The notes under the pieces: generated by a model | What the model was told of the DNA's origin: nothing | What the model saw: only the letters and a program-made list of their open reading frames with translations | Databases searched by the model: none | Origin: Rhodoferax sp. | Lineage (GTDB): Bacteria > Pseudomonadota > Gammaproteobacteria > Burkholderiales > Burkholderiaceae_C | DNA: 64,000 nucleotides | NCBI GenBank assembly: GCA_024236015.1 | Contig: JACKLK010000009.1 | Location: 1-64,000 of the forward strand | Reading direction: 5' to 3' | Program-made: the position numbers and the translations under genes | Part shown: positions 46,367 through 55,297 of the stretch, in pieces | Layout of the letters: each line of letters opens with the position of its first letter | How positions within the stretch are numbered: the stretch's first letter is position 1

Positions 46367-46541
46367 TGACCGCGCGTTGGGAATTGCGCCAGGTCAACGC
46401 GTGGATTCGACCTCCGATGGTGTGGCGGGTCAGCGGCCCGGGACGAGTCCAGACCATGACGCAACATGTGTGGCAACGCAATGGCGACAACCCGCAATCG
46501 GCCGGCGATGACCCGCCGGTATCGGGCAGGCCGGGTGAAGT

Positions 46542-46556
46542 TGAGAATGGTTATCA
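46542..46556 (+). promoter_or_regulatory. Fur-like box upstream of the rubrerythrin cluster
   Basis: TGAGAATGGTTATCA matches the 7-1-7 Fur consensus TGATAAT-N-ATTATCA at 12 of 14 positions. It lies about 150 bases before the rubrerythrin start, in the 419-base gap between 46285 and 46703, which otherwise contains no credible gene. A second dyad follows within it: TATCAAC, eight bases, GTTGATA (46552-46573). An inverted repeat AATGC/GCATT is at 46579-46595. Iron-dependent control of the cluster is a reasonable inference. Confidence 0.5.
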
Positions 46557-46703
46557 ACTGGAGGGCGTTGATAGACAAAATGCATTCCCCGCATTGACGG
46601 TGCCAATTGGACCTTGTCATGAACCCCGGCTACCCTAGTAGGCTCTTCAGCCGCGCAAGCGTCCGAAGCAGACGTGTTCAACCCCAACCACAAGGAGATT
46701 TCC

Positions 46704-47126
46704 ATGGCAGCACTCAAAGGCTCCAAGACGGAAGAAAACCTGAAAGCCGCCTTCGCGGGCGAATCGCAGGCCAACCGCCGTTATCTGTATTTCGCGAACA
46801 AGGCCGACATCGAAGGCCAGAACGACGTGGCGGCCCTGTTCCGCTCCACGGCCGAAGGCGAAACCGGGCATGCCCATGGTCACCTCGAGTGGCTCGAACA
46901 ATGTGGCGACCCGGCCACCGGCCTGCCGATCGGTGCTACCCGTGACAACCTCAAGGCCGCCGTGGCCGGCGAGACCCACGAGTACACCGACATGTACCCC
47001 GGCATGGCCAAGACCGCCCGCGAGGAAGGCCATGACGAGATCGCCGACTGGTTCGAGACCCTGGCCAAGGCGGAACGCAGCCATGCGAACCGCTACGCCA
47101 AGGCCTTGACCGAACTGGTGGATTGA
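46704..47126 (+). CDS. rbr: Rubrerythrin (ferritin-like di-iron protein, no rubredoxin domain)
   Basis: A 140-residue protein from MAALKGSKTEENLKAAFAGESQANRRYLYFANKAD. Ferritin-like helices carry the di-iron ligands in AGESQANRRY, AEGETGHAHGHLE, AGETHEYTDMYPGMA and KAERSHANRYAKAL. The rubredoxin tail of classic rubrerythrin is absent, as in many aerobic bacteria. Rubrerythrins reduce hydrogen peroxide with electrons from a partner. AAGGAG precedes the ATG. Two further genes of a conserved cluster follow. Confidence 0.93.
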   Translation: MAALKGSKTEENLKAAFAGESQANRRYLYFANKADIEGQNDVAALFRSTAEGETGHAHGHLEWLEQCGDPATGLPIGATRDNLKAAVAGETHEYTDMYPGMAKTAREEGHDEIADWFETLAKAERSHANRYAKALTELVD

Positions 47127-47257
47127 TCCCGCTCGGCGCGATCCGGCGCAAGCCGGATCGCGTCCCGTGCCAGCCACCGGCGGTGGCTGGTTGACGCAAG
47201 CGGTCAGCAATCGACCGCTTGCGTCAAGCCCGAACAAGAACAGACGACGAGGACACC

Positions 47258-48607
47258 ATGGCAAAAGAAGGCAATCTGGAAGCCCCCACCCGGCACCCGA
47301 TCGACTGGAAGGGTCCCGATTACTACAACGAAGAGTCCACGTTCAAGGAGCTCGAGCGCATCTTCGACATCTGCCATGGCTGCCGGCGCTGCGTCAGTCT
47401 GTGCGGGTCATTCCCGACCCTGTTCGACCTGGTCGACGAAAGCAGCACGATGGAGGTCGACGGCGTCGACAAGAAGGACTACTGGAAGGTCGTCGACCAG
47501 TGTTACCTGTGCGACCTGTGCTACATGACCAAATGCCCCTACGTGCCGCCGCACGAGTGGAACGTGGATTTCCCGCACACCATGCTGCGCGCCAAGGCGA
47601 TCAAGTTCAAGAAGGGCGAGGTCGGCTTCGGCGAGCAACTGCTGGCCTCCACCGACACGCACGGCAGCCTGGCCGGCATCCCGGTCGTGGTGCAGGCGGT
47701 CAACGCCGTGAACCACACCAAGCCGGCCCGCGCACTGATGGAAAAAGGCCTGGGCGTGCACAAGGACGCCTGGTTGCCGGACCTGGCCACGCGCAAGTTC
47801 CGCTCGGCCGCGCCCAAGGGCCGGGAACATCCGGTACGCGATGGCGAGAAGACACCGGGCAAGGTGGTGATCTATTCCACCTGCTACGTGAACTACAACG
47901 AGCCGGGCATCGGACTGGACCTGCTCAAGCTGCTCGATCACAACGAAGTGCCCTACGTGCTGGTCGAGAAGGAAAAATGCTGCGGCATGCCCAAGCTCGA
48001 ACTCGGCGACCTGGACTCGGTCGACGACAACAAGCGGGCCAACATCCCGGTGCTGGCGAAATATGCACGCGACGGTTTCGCCATCCTCAGCGCCGTGCCC
48101 AGCTGCACGCTGATGTTCAAGCAGGAACTGCCGCTGATGTACCCCGACGACGCCGAGGTCCGGCTGGTGCAGGATGCGATGTGGGACCCGTTCGAATACT
48201 TCATGGCGCGCAAGCGCGACGGCCTGCTCAAGACCGAGTTCCCGCATGCACTGGGCAAGGTGAGCTACCAGATCCCCTGCCACGGCCGGGTGCAGAACAT
48301 CGGCAAGAAGACCGAGGAAATGCTCAAGATGGTGCCGGGCACCAGCGTGCACACCCACGAGCGCTGTTCGGGCCATGCCGGCACCTTCGGCGTCAAGAAG
48401 GCCACGCACCCGATGGCGATGAAGATCGGCAAGCCGCTGTTCAAGGCCATGGCCAACCACAAGGACGGTGGCGCACCGGACGTGATCAGCTCCGACTGCC
48501 CGCTCGGCGGCCACCACATCGCCCAGGGTTTCGAGGTCAACGCGCTCGGCGCTGTGCCGCAGAAGCACCCGCTGACGCTGGTGCGCGAGGCCTATGGCCT
48601 GAAATAG
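47258..48607 (+). CDS. GlpC/HdrB-like Fe-S protein of the rubrerythrin cluster
   Basis: A 449-residue protein. The N-terminal half has two ferredoxin-like Cys clusters (CHGCRRCVSLCGSFP and CYLCDLCYMTKCPY at about residues 39-100). The C-terminal part has heterodisulfide-reductase-type CCG motifs (CCGMPKLELGDL about 245; IPCHGRVQ and ERCSGHAGTFG further on). This resembles GlpC and could pass electrons to rubrerythrin. In betaproteobacteria this gene is found between rubrerythrin and DUF3501 genes, as here. Role inferred from linkage. Confidence 0.88.
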   Translation: MAKEGNLEAPTRHPIDWKGPDYYNEESTFKELERIFDICHGCRRCVSLCGSFPTLFDLVDESSTMEVDGVDKKDYWKVVDQCYLCDLCYMTKCPYVPPHEWNVDFPHTMLRAKAIKFKKGEVGFGEQLLASTDTHGSLAGIPVVVQAVNAVNHTKPARALMEKGLGVHKDAWLPDLATRKFRSAAPKGREHPVRDGEKTPGKVVIYSTCYVNYNEPGIGLDLLKLLDHNEVPYVLVEKEKCCGMPKLELGDLDSVDDNKRANIPVLAKYARDGFAILSAVPSCTLMFKQELPLMYPDDAEVRLVQDAMWDPFEYFMARKRDGLLKTEFPHALGKVSYQIPCHGRVQNIGKKTEEMLKMVPGTSVHTHERCSGHAGTFGVKKATHPMAMKIGKPLFKAMANHKDGGAPDVISSDCPLGGHHIAQGFEVNALGAVPQKHPLTLVREAYGLK

Positions 48608-48644
48608 ACAGACGGGCGCAATACCGAAGCAGGAGAAGAGCCAC

Positions 48645-49235
48645 ATGCAACTGACCGGACACATCACCCCCGAGAGCCTGATGAGCCTGGAGGCCTACAG
48701 CAAGTACCGCAAGGCGCACAAGGACGAGGTCATCGCGCACCGCAAGCTGCGCTCGGTGGCGCTGGGCGAGCACATCACGCTGCAGTTCGAGAGCGAGCTG
48801 ACGATCCGCTACCAGATCCAGGAGATGCTGCGCATCGAGAAGATCTTCGAGGAAGAAGGCATACAGCAGGAGATCGAGGCCTACGCGCCCCTGGTGCCCG
48901 ACGGCGGCAACTGGAAGGCGACCATGCTGATCGAATACCCGGACGTCAACGAGCGCAAGCGCGAACTGGCGCGGCTGATCGGCGTCGAGGACCGCATGTT
49001 CGTCGAGGTCGAGGGCATGGCGCGGGTGTATGCGATTGCCGACGAGGACCTCGACCGCGAGAACGACGAGAAGACCTCGGCCGTGCATTTCGTGCGCTTC
49101 GAGCTGACACCGGCCATGTGCGCAGCCGTCAAGGCCGGCGCCAGTGTCAAGCTCGGCTGCGACCACACGAACTATCCGGCGCACAGGGCCATCGCGCCGG
49201 AGACGCTGGCGTCGTTGGCGGGAGACCTCCGATAA
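48645..49235 (+). CDS. DUF3501 protein of the rubrerythrin cluster
   Basis: A 196-residue protein, MQLTGHITPESLMSLEAYSKYRKAHKDEVIAHRKLRSVALGEHITLQFES, of the DUF3501 type. No known motif for catalysis. It lies 37 bases after the Fe-S protein and is normally linked to rubrerythrin and that Fe-S gene, so a part in the same oxidative-stress system is likely. An AGGAG ribosome site is present. Confidence 0.85.
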   Translation: MQLTGHITPESLMSLEAYSKYRKAHKDEVIAHRKLRSVALGEHITLQFESELTIRYQIQEMLRIEKIFEEEGIQQEIEAYAPLVPDGGNWKATMLIEYPDVNERKRELARLIGVEDRMFVEVEGMARVYAIADEDLDRENDEKTSAVHFVRFELTPAMCAAVKAGASVKLGCDHTNYPAHRAIAPETLASLAGDLR

Positions 49236-49269
49236 GCGGCGCCGCGCGCGACACGGTCCCGGAGGCTGC

Positions 49270-50256
49270 ATGCCGGACAGCCTGAACATCGGCATCGTCG
49301 GCCTGGGTGTCATGGGCCATCGCATGCTCGAGCGGCTGCAGTCGCATCCGCGCCTGCGCGCCACGATGGCATGGGACGCCAATCCCGACACCTGCGCACG
49401 GGCGCTGCAACTGCATCCGGCGCTGCGCAGCGCAGACAGCGTCGAGGCCCTGATCGCCACGCCCGGCCTGCACGGCCTGTACATCGCCACGCCCCCGGGG
49501 CCGCACATGCGCCTGAGCGCACTGGCCTTCGATGCCGGGCTGGCCGTGTTGTGCGAGAAACCCCTGACAACCGATTTCGATGCCGCGCGGCGCCTGGTGC
49601 GGCGCATCGCGGACGACAAACTGCGTGGCGCCGTCAATTTTTCGCTGGCCTCGTCCCATGGCCTGGCCTGCCTGCAGCACAACTTCGGCGCGGGATCGAC
49701 CCTGCCCATGGGGACTTTGCGCGACGTGCGCATCGACCTGGCGTTTGCGGCCTGGCCGCGCCCCTGGCAGATGGCCGCTGGCGCGTGGTTGTCGGAACGC
49801 GCCGAGGGCGGTTTCTCGCGCGAGGTGTTGTCGCATTTCATCTTCGTGCTGCAGCGGGTGCTCGGGCCCGCCGCGGTGTGGAGCAGCAAGCCGGTGTATC
49901 CACCCGATGGCGTCGGGGCCGAGACCGCGCTGGAGGCGGAACTGCGGGTCGACGAGGTGCCGGTGCACATCAAGGCCCGGGTCGATGCCAACCTCCCGGC
50001 GGCCGAGCGCAACCGCATGGTGTGGCGCGCCCAGTGGGGCGTGCTCACGCTGCGCGACTGGTTCGGCGTGACCGGCCAGCGCAAGGGCGGCAGCGAGGAG
50101 TCGCTGGGCGAGCCCGATGTGTTGCGCGCCCGCGGCCAGGCCGACCAGCTCGAGCAGTGGGTGGCGATGATCGAGGGGCGCGACCATCTGCTGCCGGGCT
50201 TCGACGAGGCGCTGGCGGTGCAGCAGACCATCGAGTCGATGTTGCAGACGGTCTGA
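49270..50256 (+). CDS. Gfo/Idh/MocA-family oxidoreductase
   Basis: A 328-residue NAD(P)-binding protein from MPDSLNIGIVGLGVMGHRMLERL, with GGAGG five bases upstream. The Rossmann part continues to GLYIATPPGPHMRLSALAFDAGLAVLCEKPLTTD, where EKP holds the conserved Lys. A C-terminal alpha/beta domain follows. The substrate is unknown. It starts 34 bases after DUF3501 but is not normally part of that cluster. Confidence 0.85.
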   Translation: MPDSLNIGIVGLGVMGHRMLERLQSHPRLRATMAWDANPDTCARALQLHPALRSADSVEALIATPGLHGLYIATPPGPHMRLSALAFDAGLAVLCEKPLTTDFDAARRLVRRIADDKLRGAVNFSLASSHGLACLQHNFGAGSTLPMGTLRDVRIDLAFAAWPRPWQMAAGAWLSERAEGGFSREVLSHFIFVLQRVLGPAAVWSSKPVYPPDGVGAETALEAELRVDEVPVHIKARVDANLPAAERNRMVWRAQWGVLTLRDWFGVTGQRKGGSEESLGEPDVLRARGQADQLEQWVAMIEGRDHLLPGFDEALAVQQTIESMLQTV

Positions 50257-50346
50257 ACCTGGCCCCGATCGCGGGGCTTGCGCGTGCCCGGCGCGCCCCC
50301 CGCGGCCCGGCTGGGATAATCGCCTGCGAAAGGTCTTCCTCCCCCC

Positions 50347-51123
50347 ATGCTGCTTCTCCTGTCGCCAGCCAAGTCGCTGGACTATGAATCCCCGTTGCCC
50401 GACGTTGCCCACAGCGAACCCCTGTTCGTATCCGAATCGGTGCGGCTGATCCGCGAACTGCGCAAGTACAAGCCGGCGCAGATCGCCGAACTGATGGACC
50501 TCAGCGACGACCTGTCGCGGCTCAACGTGGCGCGTTACAAGGCCTGGCGGCGCACGGTGCCGCAGGAGACCTCGCGCCCGGCGGTGCTGGCGTTCGACGG
50601 CGACGTATACGGCGGGCTGCAGGCACGCGCGCTGTCGCCGGACGACCTGCACTGGATGCAGGAGCATGTGGCCATCCTCAGCGGCCTGTACGGCGTGTTG
50701 CGTCCGCTGGACCGTATGCAGCCCTACCGGCTGGAGATGAAGACCCGCCTGCCGAACGAACGCGGTGCCAATCTGTACCAGTTCTGGGGGCCACGCATTG
50801 CGCAGTACCTGAACCGGCGGCTGGCCGGCGAGGCGGATCCGCTGGTGGTCAACCTGGCGTCGCAGGAATATTTCCGGGCCGTCGACCGCAAGGCCTTGAA
50901 GGCCCGGGTGGTGGAATGCGTATTCGAGGAAACCCGCGGCGAGCGGCACCAGGTCATCAGCTTCCTGGCCAAGCGTGCGCGCGGCCTGATGGCGCGCCAC
51001 GTGGTGCGGCAGCGAGCCCGCACCGTGGAGCAGCTCGAGAGCTTCGACGCCGAGGGTTATGCGCTGGTGCGCGCGGCATCGACGCCCGAGCGGCTGGTAT
51101 TCCGGCGCAATGCCCCCAACTGA
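50347..51123 (+). CDS. yaaA: Peroxide stress protein YaaA
   Basis: A 258-residue protein opening MLLLLSPAKSLDYESPLP, with ARYKAWRRT, AFDGDVYGGLQARALS, and ILSGLYGVLRPLDRMQPYRLEMKTRL. These are the classical UPF0246/YaaA signatures. In E. coli it lowers free intracellular iron under peroxide stress. That fits the nearby rubrerythrin cluster, though the two are separated by another gene. Confidence 0.95.
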   Translation: MLLLLSPAKSLDYESPLPDVAHSEPLFVSESVRLIRELRKYKPAQIAELMDLSDDLSRLNVARYKAWRRTVPQETSRPAVLAFDGDVYGGLQARALSPDDLHWMQEHVAILSGLYGVLRPLDRMQPYRLEMKTRLPNERGANLYQFWGPRIAQYLNRRLAGEADPLVVNLASQEYFRAVDRKALKARVVECVFEETRGERHQVISFLAKRARGLMARHVVRQRARTVEQLESFDAEGYALVRAASTPERLVFRRNAPN

Positions 51124-51225
51124 GGGGTTCAGGCCCGTGCCGGCGCACACGCGCGCGAACCGCGCCGAACCCCGCTTGCGCGCAGCGCTTCGCATCCACG
51201 ACAGAGACGGAACGACAGGAACAGC

Positions 51226-52125
51226 ATGAAAGTCAGAGCCAACGGAATCGACATCGAGGTGGAGGACTCCGGCCCCGGACCGGCAGGCGCCGGGCAACGC
51301 CCGGTGGTGCTGTTGATCATGGGCCTGGGCATGCAACTGGTGGCCTGGCCGCCGGCCGTGGTGCAGCTGCTGGTGGATGCCGGTTACCGGGTGATCCGTT
51401 TCGACAACCGCGACATCGGCCTGTCGCAGCATTTCGACCACCTGGGCACGCCCAACCTGCTGTGGGCCGGCCTCAAGCACCGGCTGGGCTGGGCGGTCAA
51501 GGCTCCGTACACGCTGCACGACATGGCGCTCGATTCGATCGGCGTGCTGGACGCACTGGGCGTGGGCAAGGCCCATGTGGTGGGTGTGAGCATGGGCGGC
51601 ATGATTGCGCAACGTGTCGCGCTGGCCGCACCGGAGCGGGTGCAGAGCCTGACCAGCATCATGAGCTCGAGTGGCGCGCGGTACCTGCCGCAGGCCGACC
51701 CCAGGGTGATGAAGGTGTTGTTCAGCCGGCCGGCCGACAGCTCGCGCGACGCCATCGTGGCGCATTACGTGCGCCTGTACAAGGCCATTGGCAGCCCGGG
51801 TTTCCCGACCGACGAGGCCGAACTGCGCCAGCGCATCGCGATGGGCGTGGACCGCAGTTTTCATCCGTCGGGCACGATGCGCCAGATGGTGGCGATCGCC
51901 GCCGATGCGACCCGGGCACAGGAACTCGCACGTATTTCTAAACCCACGCTGGTGCTGCATGGCGAGGCCGATCCGCTGGTGCCGTTCGCCCACGGGCAGG
52001 ATACCGCTCGGCGCATACCCGGTGCGCGGTTCGCCGGCATTGCCGGCATGGGACACGACCTGGCCGCCGGCGTGGTCGAGCGGCTGCTGCCGCACATGGC
52101 GCCGTTCCTGCTGGCGCACCGCTGA
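51226..52125 (+). CDS. Alpha/beta hydrolase
   Basis: A 299-residue hydrolase with oxyanion region LLIMGLGMQLVAWPP, IRFDNRDIGLSQHF, and nucleophile elbow VVGVSMGGMIAQRVAL (Ser near 123). The acid is in LHGEADPLVP, and the His is in IAGMGHDLA. All three catalytic residues are in place. It resembles EstA/esterase-type proteins of aclacinomycin-methylesterase flavour. The substrate is not known. It precedes queF by 16 bases. Confidence 0.87.
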   Translation: MKVRANGIDIEVEDSGPGPAGAGQRPVVLLIMGLGMQLVAWPPAVVQLLVDAGYRVIRFDNRDIGLSQHFDHLGTPNLLWAGLKHRLGWAVKAPYTLHDMALDSIGVLDALGVGKAHVVGVSMGGMIAQRVALAAPERVQSLTSIMSSSGARYLPQADPRVMKVLFSRPADSSRDAIVAHYVRLYKAIGSPGFPTDEAELRQRIAMGVDRSFHPSGTMRQMVAIAADATRAQELARISKPTLVLHGEADPLVPFAHGQDTARRIPGARFAGIAGMGHDLAAGVVERLLPHMAPFLLAHR

Positions 52126-52141
52126 AGGAGCGCCCGACACC

Positions 52142-52990
52142 ATGTACACGCCCGAACAGTCGCAGCTGGGCAAGGCCACGGCCTACCCTGACCAGTACGA
52201 TGCCGCACTGCTGTACCCGATCGCGCGCGCGCCCAACCGCGCCGAGATCGGCGTCGGCGACACCTTGCCGTTCCTGGGCGCCGACCTGTGGACCGCGTTC
52301 GAGCTGGGCTGGCTCAACCTGCGCGGCAAGCCGCAGGTGGCGCTGGGCCATTTCACGGTGCCGTGCGAGACACCCAACATCGTCGAGAGCAAGTCGTTCA
52401 AGCTCTACCTGGGCAGCTTCAACAACAGCCGGTTCTCCGACGTGGACGAGGTGCAGGCACGCCTGCGCGCCGATCTGAACGAGGCCTTGTGGCGCGGCGC
52501 GCCGGCCGTGGGTGCCGGTGTGGGCGTGAGGATCCTCTCGCCCGAGCTGTTCGACCGCGAGCCGGTGCATGAACTCGACGGCCTGAACCTGGACCGGCTG
52601 GACGTCGAGTGCACGCAATACACGCCGGCGCCCGAACTGCTCAAGGCCGATTTCGAGTTCCAGCCGGTGACCGAGACCCTGAGCAGCCGCCTGCTCAAGA
52701 GCAACTGCCTGGTGACCGGCCAGCCCGACTGGGGCAGTGTGCAGATCAGCTACAGCGGGCCGCAGATCGACCAGGCCGGGCTGTTGCAGTACCTGGTGAG
52801 TTTCCGCAACCACAACGAGTTCCACGAGCAGTGCGTGGAGCGCATCTACATGGACATCTGGCGCCAGTGCAAACCGGCGAAGTTGTCGGTCTACGCGCGG
52901 TATACCCGCCGCGGTGGGCTGGACATCAACCCGTTTCGCACCAGCGCGCCGCAGGCTTTGCCGCGCAACGTGCGGACCGCGCGGCAGTAG
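52142..52990 (+). CDS. queF: NADPH-dependent 7-cyano-7-deazaguanine reductase
   Basis: A 282-residue QueF of the long (unimodular) type. The signature ESKSFKLYLGSFNN lies about residue 83, and the catalytic Cys in LKSNCLVTGQPDWGSVQI near 195, with the conserved Asp. NHNEFHEQCVERIY contains the His/Glu substrate region. QueF reduces preQ0 to preQ1 in queuosine biosynthesis for tRNA. No other que genes are in the window. It is convergent with the next hydrolase gene. Confidence 0.95.
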   Translation: MYTPEQSQLGKATAYPDQYDAALLYPIARAPNRAEIGVGDTLPFLGADLWTAFELGWLNLRGKPQVALGHFTVPCETPNIVESKSFKLYLGSFNNSRFSDVDEVQARLRADLNEALWRGAPAVGAGVGVRILSPELFDREPVHELDGLNLDRLDVECTQYTPAPELLKADFEFQPVTETLSSRLLKSNCLVTGQPDWGSVQISYSGPQIDQAGLLQYLVSFRNHNEFHEQCVERIYMDIWRQCKPAKLSVYARYTRRGGLDINPFRTSAPQALPRNVRTARQ

Positions 52991-53018
52991 GCGCTACGCC
53001 GGCGCCGGGGCCATTCGT

Positions 53019-53747
53019 TCAGTCGCGCCCGGCTTCGATCAGCTTTTGCGCCAGCAGCGCGGGGTTGGTGAAACACACCTCGTGGCTGCCCGGCCCCTGG
53101 ACCAGCCGGAACAGGCCCAGGCGCTCCGACAGGCGCGGATGCCAGCCCAGGCTGTGCGGCATCGCGGCGTCTTCGGTGAAGTTGACATAGGACTTGCCCA
53201 CCGGCATGGCCGACAACTCGCTGGTGAGGGCGATCTTGTCGGTGAAGGTGCGATACGGCTGCGGGTTGAGCCGGCGGAAGGCCTGCGCAGCCAGCGCCGC
53301 ATCGGCGTCGTTGATGAAGGCCTCGCGCCAGATCATCTCGGGCAGCATGACCGCGTTGTTGTTGGCCTTGGCAAGGGCATCGAACAGCGTCACGTAGTTG
53401 GGCGGCACCATGTCGTTGAGGCATTCGCCGCGCATGGGCACGAAGGCGTTCCAGTACACCAGGCGGCGGATGCGCCGCGCGGCCCGGTCGGCCACGCCCG
53501 AGATCACCATGCCGCCGTAGCTGTGTCCGACCAGGCGCACGTCGGTCAGCTCGTTCTTTGCCAGGAAATCCACCACCGACGCAATGGCGTCGTCCAGCCC
53601 GCTGGTGCTGCGGTCGTCGCCCGGCCGGTTGCCGGCCAGCGTGACGCAGTGCGCCCCGTGGCCGGCCTTGCGGATGTGGTCGGCGACCGGCTCCAGTTCG
53701 GCGCCGGTATGCCAGGCGCCATGTACCAATACATAGGTATCGCTCAT
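53019..53747 (-). CDS. Alpha/beta hydrolase (methylesterase/hydroxynitrile-lyase-like)
   Basis: A 242-residue protein opening MSDTYVLVHGAWHTGAELEPVADHIRKAGH. This is the pattern of plant MES/HNL-like and bacterial salicylate-esterase-like hydrolases. The Ser is in RLVGHSYGGMVISGVA near 84, and a C-terminal GSHEVCFTNPALL holds the His. A promoter region with a perfect palindrome lies upstream (53785-53806). Substrate unknown. Confidence 0.83.
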   Translation of the reverse strand: MSDTYVLVHGAWHTGAELEPVADHIRKAGHGAHCVTLAGNRPGDDRSTSGLDDAIASVVDFLAKNELTDVRLVGHSYGGMVISGVADRAARRIRRLVYWNAFVPMRGECLNDMVPPNYVTLFDALAKANNNAVMLPEMIWREAFINDADAALAAQAFRRLNPQPYRTFTDKIALTSELSAMPVGKSYVNFTEDAAMPHSLGWHPRLSERLGLFRLVQGPGSHEVCFTNPALLAQKLIEAGRD

Positions 53748-53784
53748 GCGTGTCTTCCTCCATCAAGAATTGATCGTGAGAGCA

Positions 53785-53806
53785 CAAGACCCCGGCCGGG
53801 GTCTTG
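53785..53806. repeat. Perfect 22-bp palindrome
   Basis: The half-site CAAGACCCCGG is followed directly by its reverse complement, with no loop. It lies about 40 bases upstream of the hydrolase start (53747), between that gene and the end of dinB. No T-run follows on either strand, so it fits an operator better than a rho-independent terminator. Confidence 0.6.
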
Positions 53807-53884
53807 TCCATCGGGGGCCGGTTCGATGCCGGGCCCCGATGCATCGCATTGGACATGCCCAGGAGCAACGGGTCAAATGCCAGC

Positions 53885-53951
<67 letters not shown>

Positions 53952-54019
53952 TTGCCCGTGGCGATCGGCGCCGGTGTGGCATGCCAGGCTGCAGGCTACG
54001 CGCGCCGGGTTGGCGGCGG

Positions 54020-55297
54020 TCAGAACAACTGGCCGGTCCAGATGTCGCCATGGGGGGCCGCGGCCTCACGGACCTCGTGGCGTGCGCCGGCTGGCAGTTG
54101 TGGCGCCTCGCCCTCCCGGGCCAACGAACCGACGCGTACCCCGAGCAGCCGCAAGCGGCGCTGCAGCGGCACCCGCTTCAGGCACTGGCCAGCGGCGTCA
54201 CGGATGGTCTTGGCGTCGGCCGTGTGCCATGCCAGCGTCTGATCGCGGGTGGCGATCTTGAAGTCGTCGAAACGCAGCTTGATGCCGATGGTCTTGCCGA
54301 CATAACCCTTGCGCTGCAGGTCGCTGGCCACCTGCTGGCACAGGCGCGTGAAGATGGCGCCGAGTTCGGCGCGGTCGCGTACCGCGTGCAGGTCGCGCTC
54401 GAACGTGGTCTCGCGGCTCATCGACACGGGTTCGCTTTCGGTGACGACCGGCCGGTCGTCGCGGCCCCAGGCCGCACGGTGCATCCAGGCGCCGGTGGAT
54501 GGGCCGAAATGGTCGATCAGCCATTGTTCGTCCTTCGCCGCCAGTTCGCCGATGGTGTGGATGCCGTGCGACTGCAAGCGGGAGTCGGCCTTGGGGCCGA
54601 TGCCGTTGATCTTGCGGCAGGCCAGCGGCCAGATCATGGTCTGCAGATCGTCGTCGTGGACGATGGCGATGCCGTTGGGCTTGTTGAACTCGCTGGCCAT
54701 CTTGGCGAGCAGCTTGTTGGGTGCCACGCCGATGGAGCAGGTCAGGCCGGTGGCATCGAAGATGCTTTTCTGGATCAGCCGGGCCAGCACGCGCCCTCCC
54801 TCGCGCTGGCCGCCGGGCACCTCGGTGAAATCGATGTAGACCTCGTCCACGCCGCGGTTTTCCATCTGCGGCGCGATGGACAGGATGATCTGCTTGAACT
54901 GGCGCGAGAAACGCCGGTATTCCTCGAAGTCGACCGGCAGCTGGATGGCCTGCGGGCACAACTTGGCGGCCTTCATCAGGCCCATGGCCGAGCCGATGCC
55001 GAACTGCCGCGCCGGATAGGTGGCGGTGGTGATGACGCCACGGCCGACGTAGTCCTTCAGGCGCGCAAAGGCCTCCACCGGGATATGCGCCCGCGGGTTG
55101 CCGCCGGCCTGGGCCTCGGGGTCGTCGGCCAGTGCGTCGAGCGCCGCCTGCACCGCGCTGCGCCCGCCGCCGATCACGACCGGCAGGCCCTTGAGCTGCG
55201 GGTAACGCAGCAATTCGACCGAGGCGTAGAACGCATCCATGTCGAGATGGGCGATGCGGCGGATCGGCTGCGGGTGGGTGCGGTTGTCGCTGTTCAC
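54020..55297 (-). CDS. dinB: DNA polymerase IV (Y-family)
   Basis: A Y-family polymerase of 425 residues from a GTG at 55297. The first catalytic motif is AHLDMDAFYASVE near residue 17, and the second VDEVYIDFTE near 140 (the paired acidic residues). SIGVAPNKLLAKMASEFNKPNG and the helix-hairpin-helix INGIGPKADSRLQ follow. It performs error-prone or translesion synthesis and is usually an SOS gene. Its GTG overlaps the intI stop (GTGA), so it is the second gene of an intI-dinB unit. An internal Met start at the first motif is less likely. Confidence 0.93.
   Translation of the reverse strand: MNSDNRTHPQPIRRIAHLDMDAFYASVELLRYPQLKGLPVVIGGGRSAVQAALDALADDPEAQAGGNPRAHIPVEAFARLKDYVGRGVITTATYPARQFGIGSAMGLMKAAKLCPQAIQLPVDFEEYRRFSRQFKQIILSIAPQMENRGVDEVYIDFTEVPGGQREGGRVLARLIQKSIFDATGLTCSIGVAPNKLLAKMASEFNKPNGIAIVHDDDLQTMIWPLACRKINGIGPKADSRLQSHGIHTIGELAAKDEQWLIDHFGPSTGAWMHRAAWGRDDRPVVTESEPVSMSRETTFERDLHAVRDRAELGAIFTRLCQQVASDLQRKGYVGKTIGIKLRFDDFKIATRDQTLAWHTADAKTIRDAAGQCLKRVPLQRRLRLLGVRVGSLAREGEAPQLPAGARHEVREAAAPHGDIWTGQLF

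Noticed and set aside
46327..46620. A 97-codon minus-strand frame upstream of the VOC gene
   Set aside because: No ribosome site or recognisable pattern, and it covers the likely promoter and Fur-like sites.
53785..53806. Rho-independent terminator for dinB
   Set aside because: The palindrome has no loop and no following T-run on either strand.
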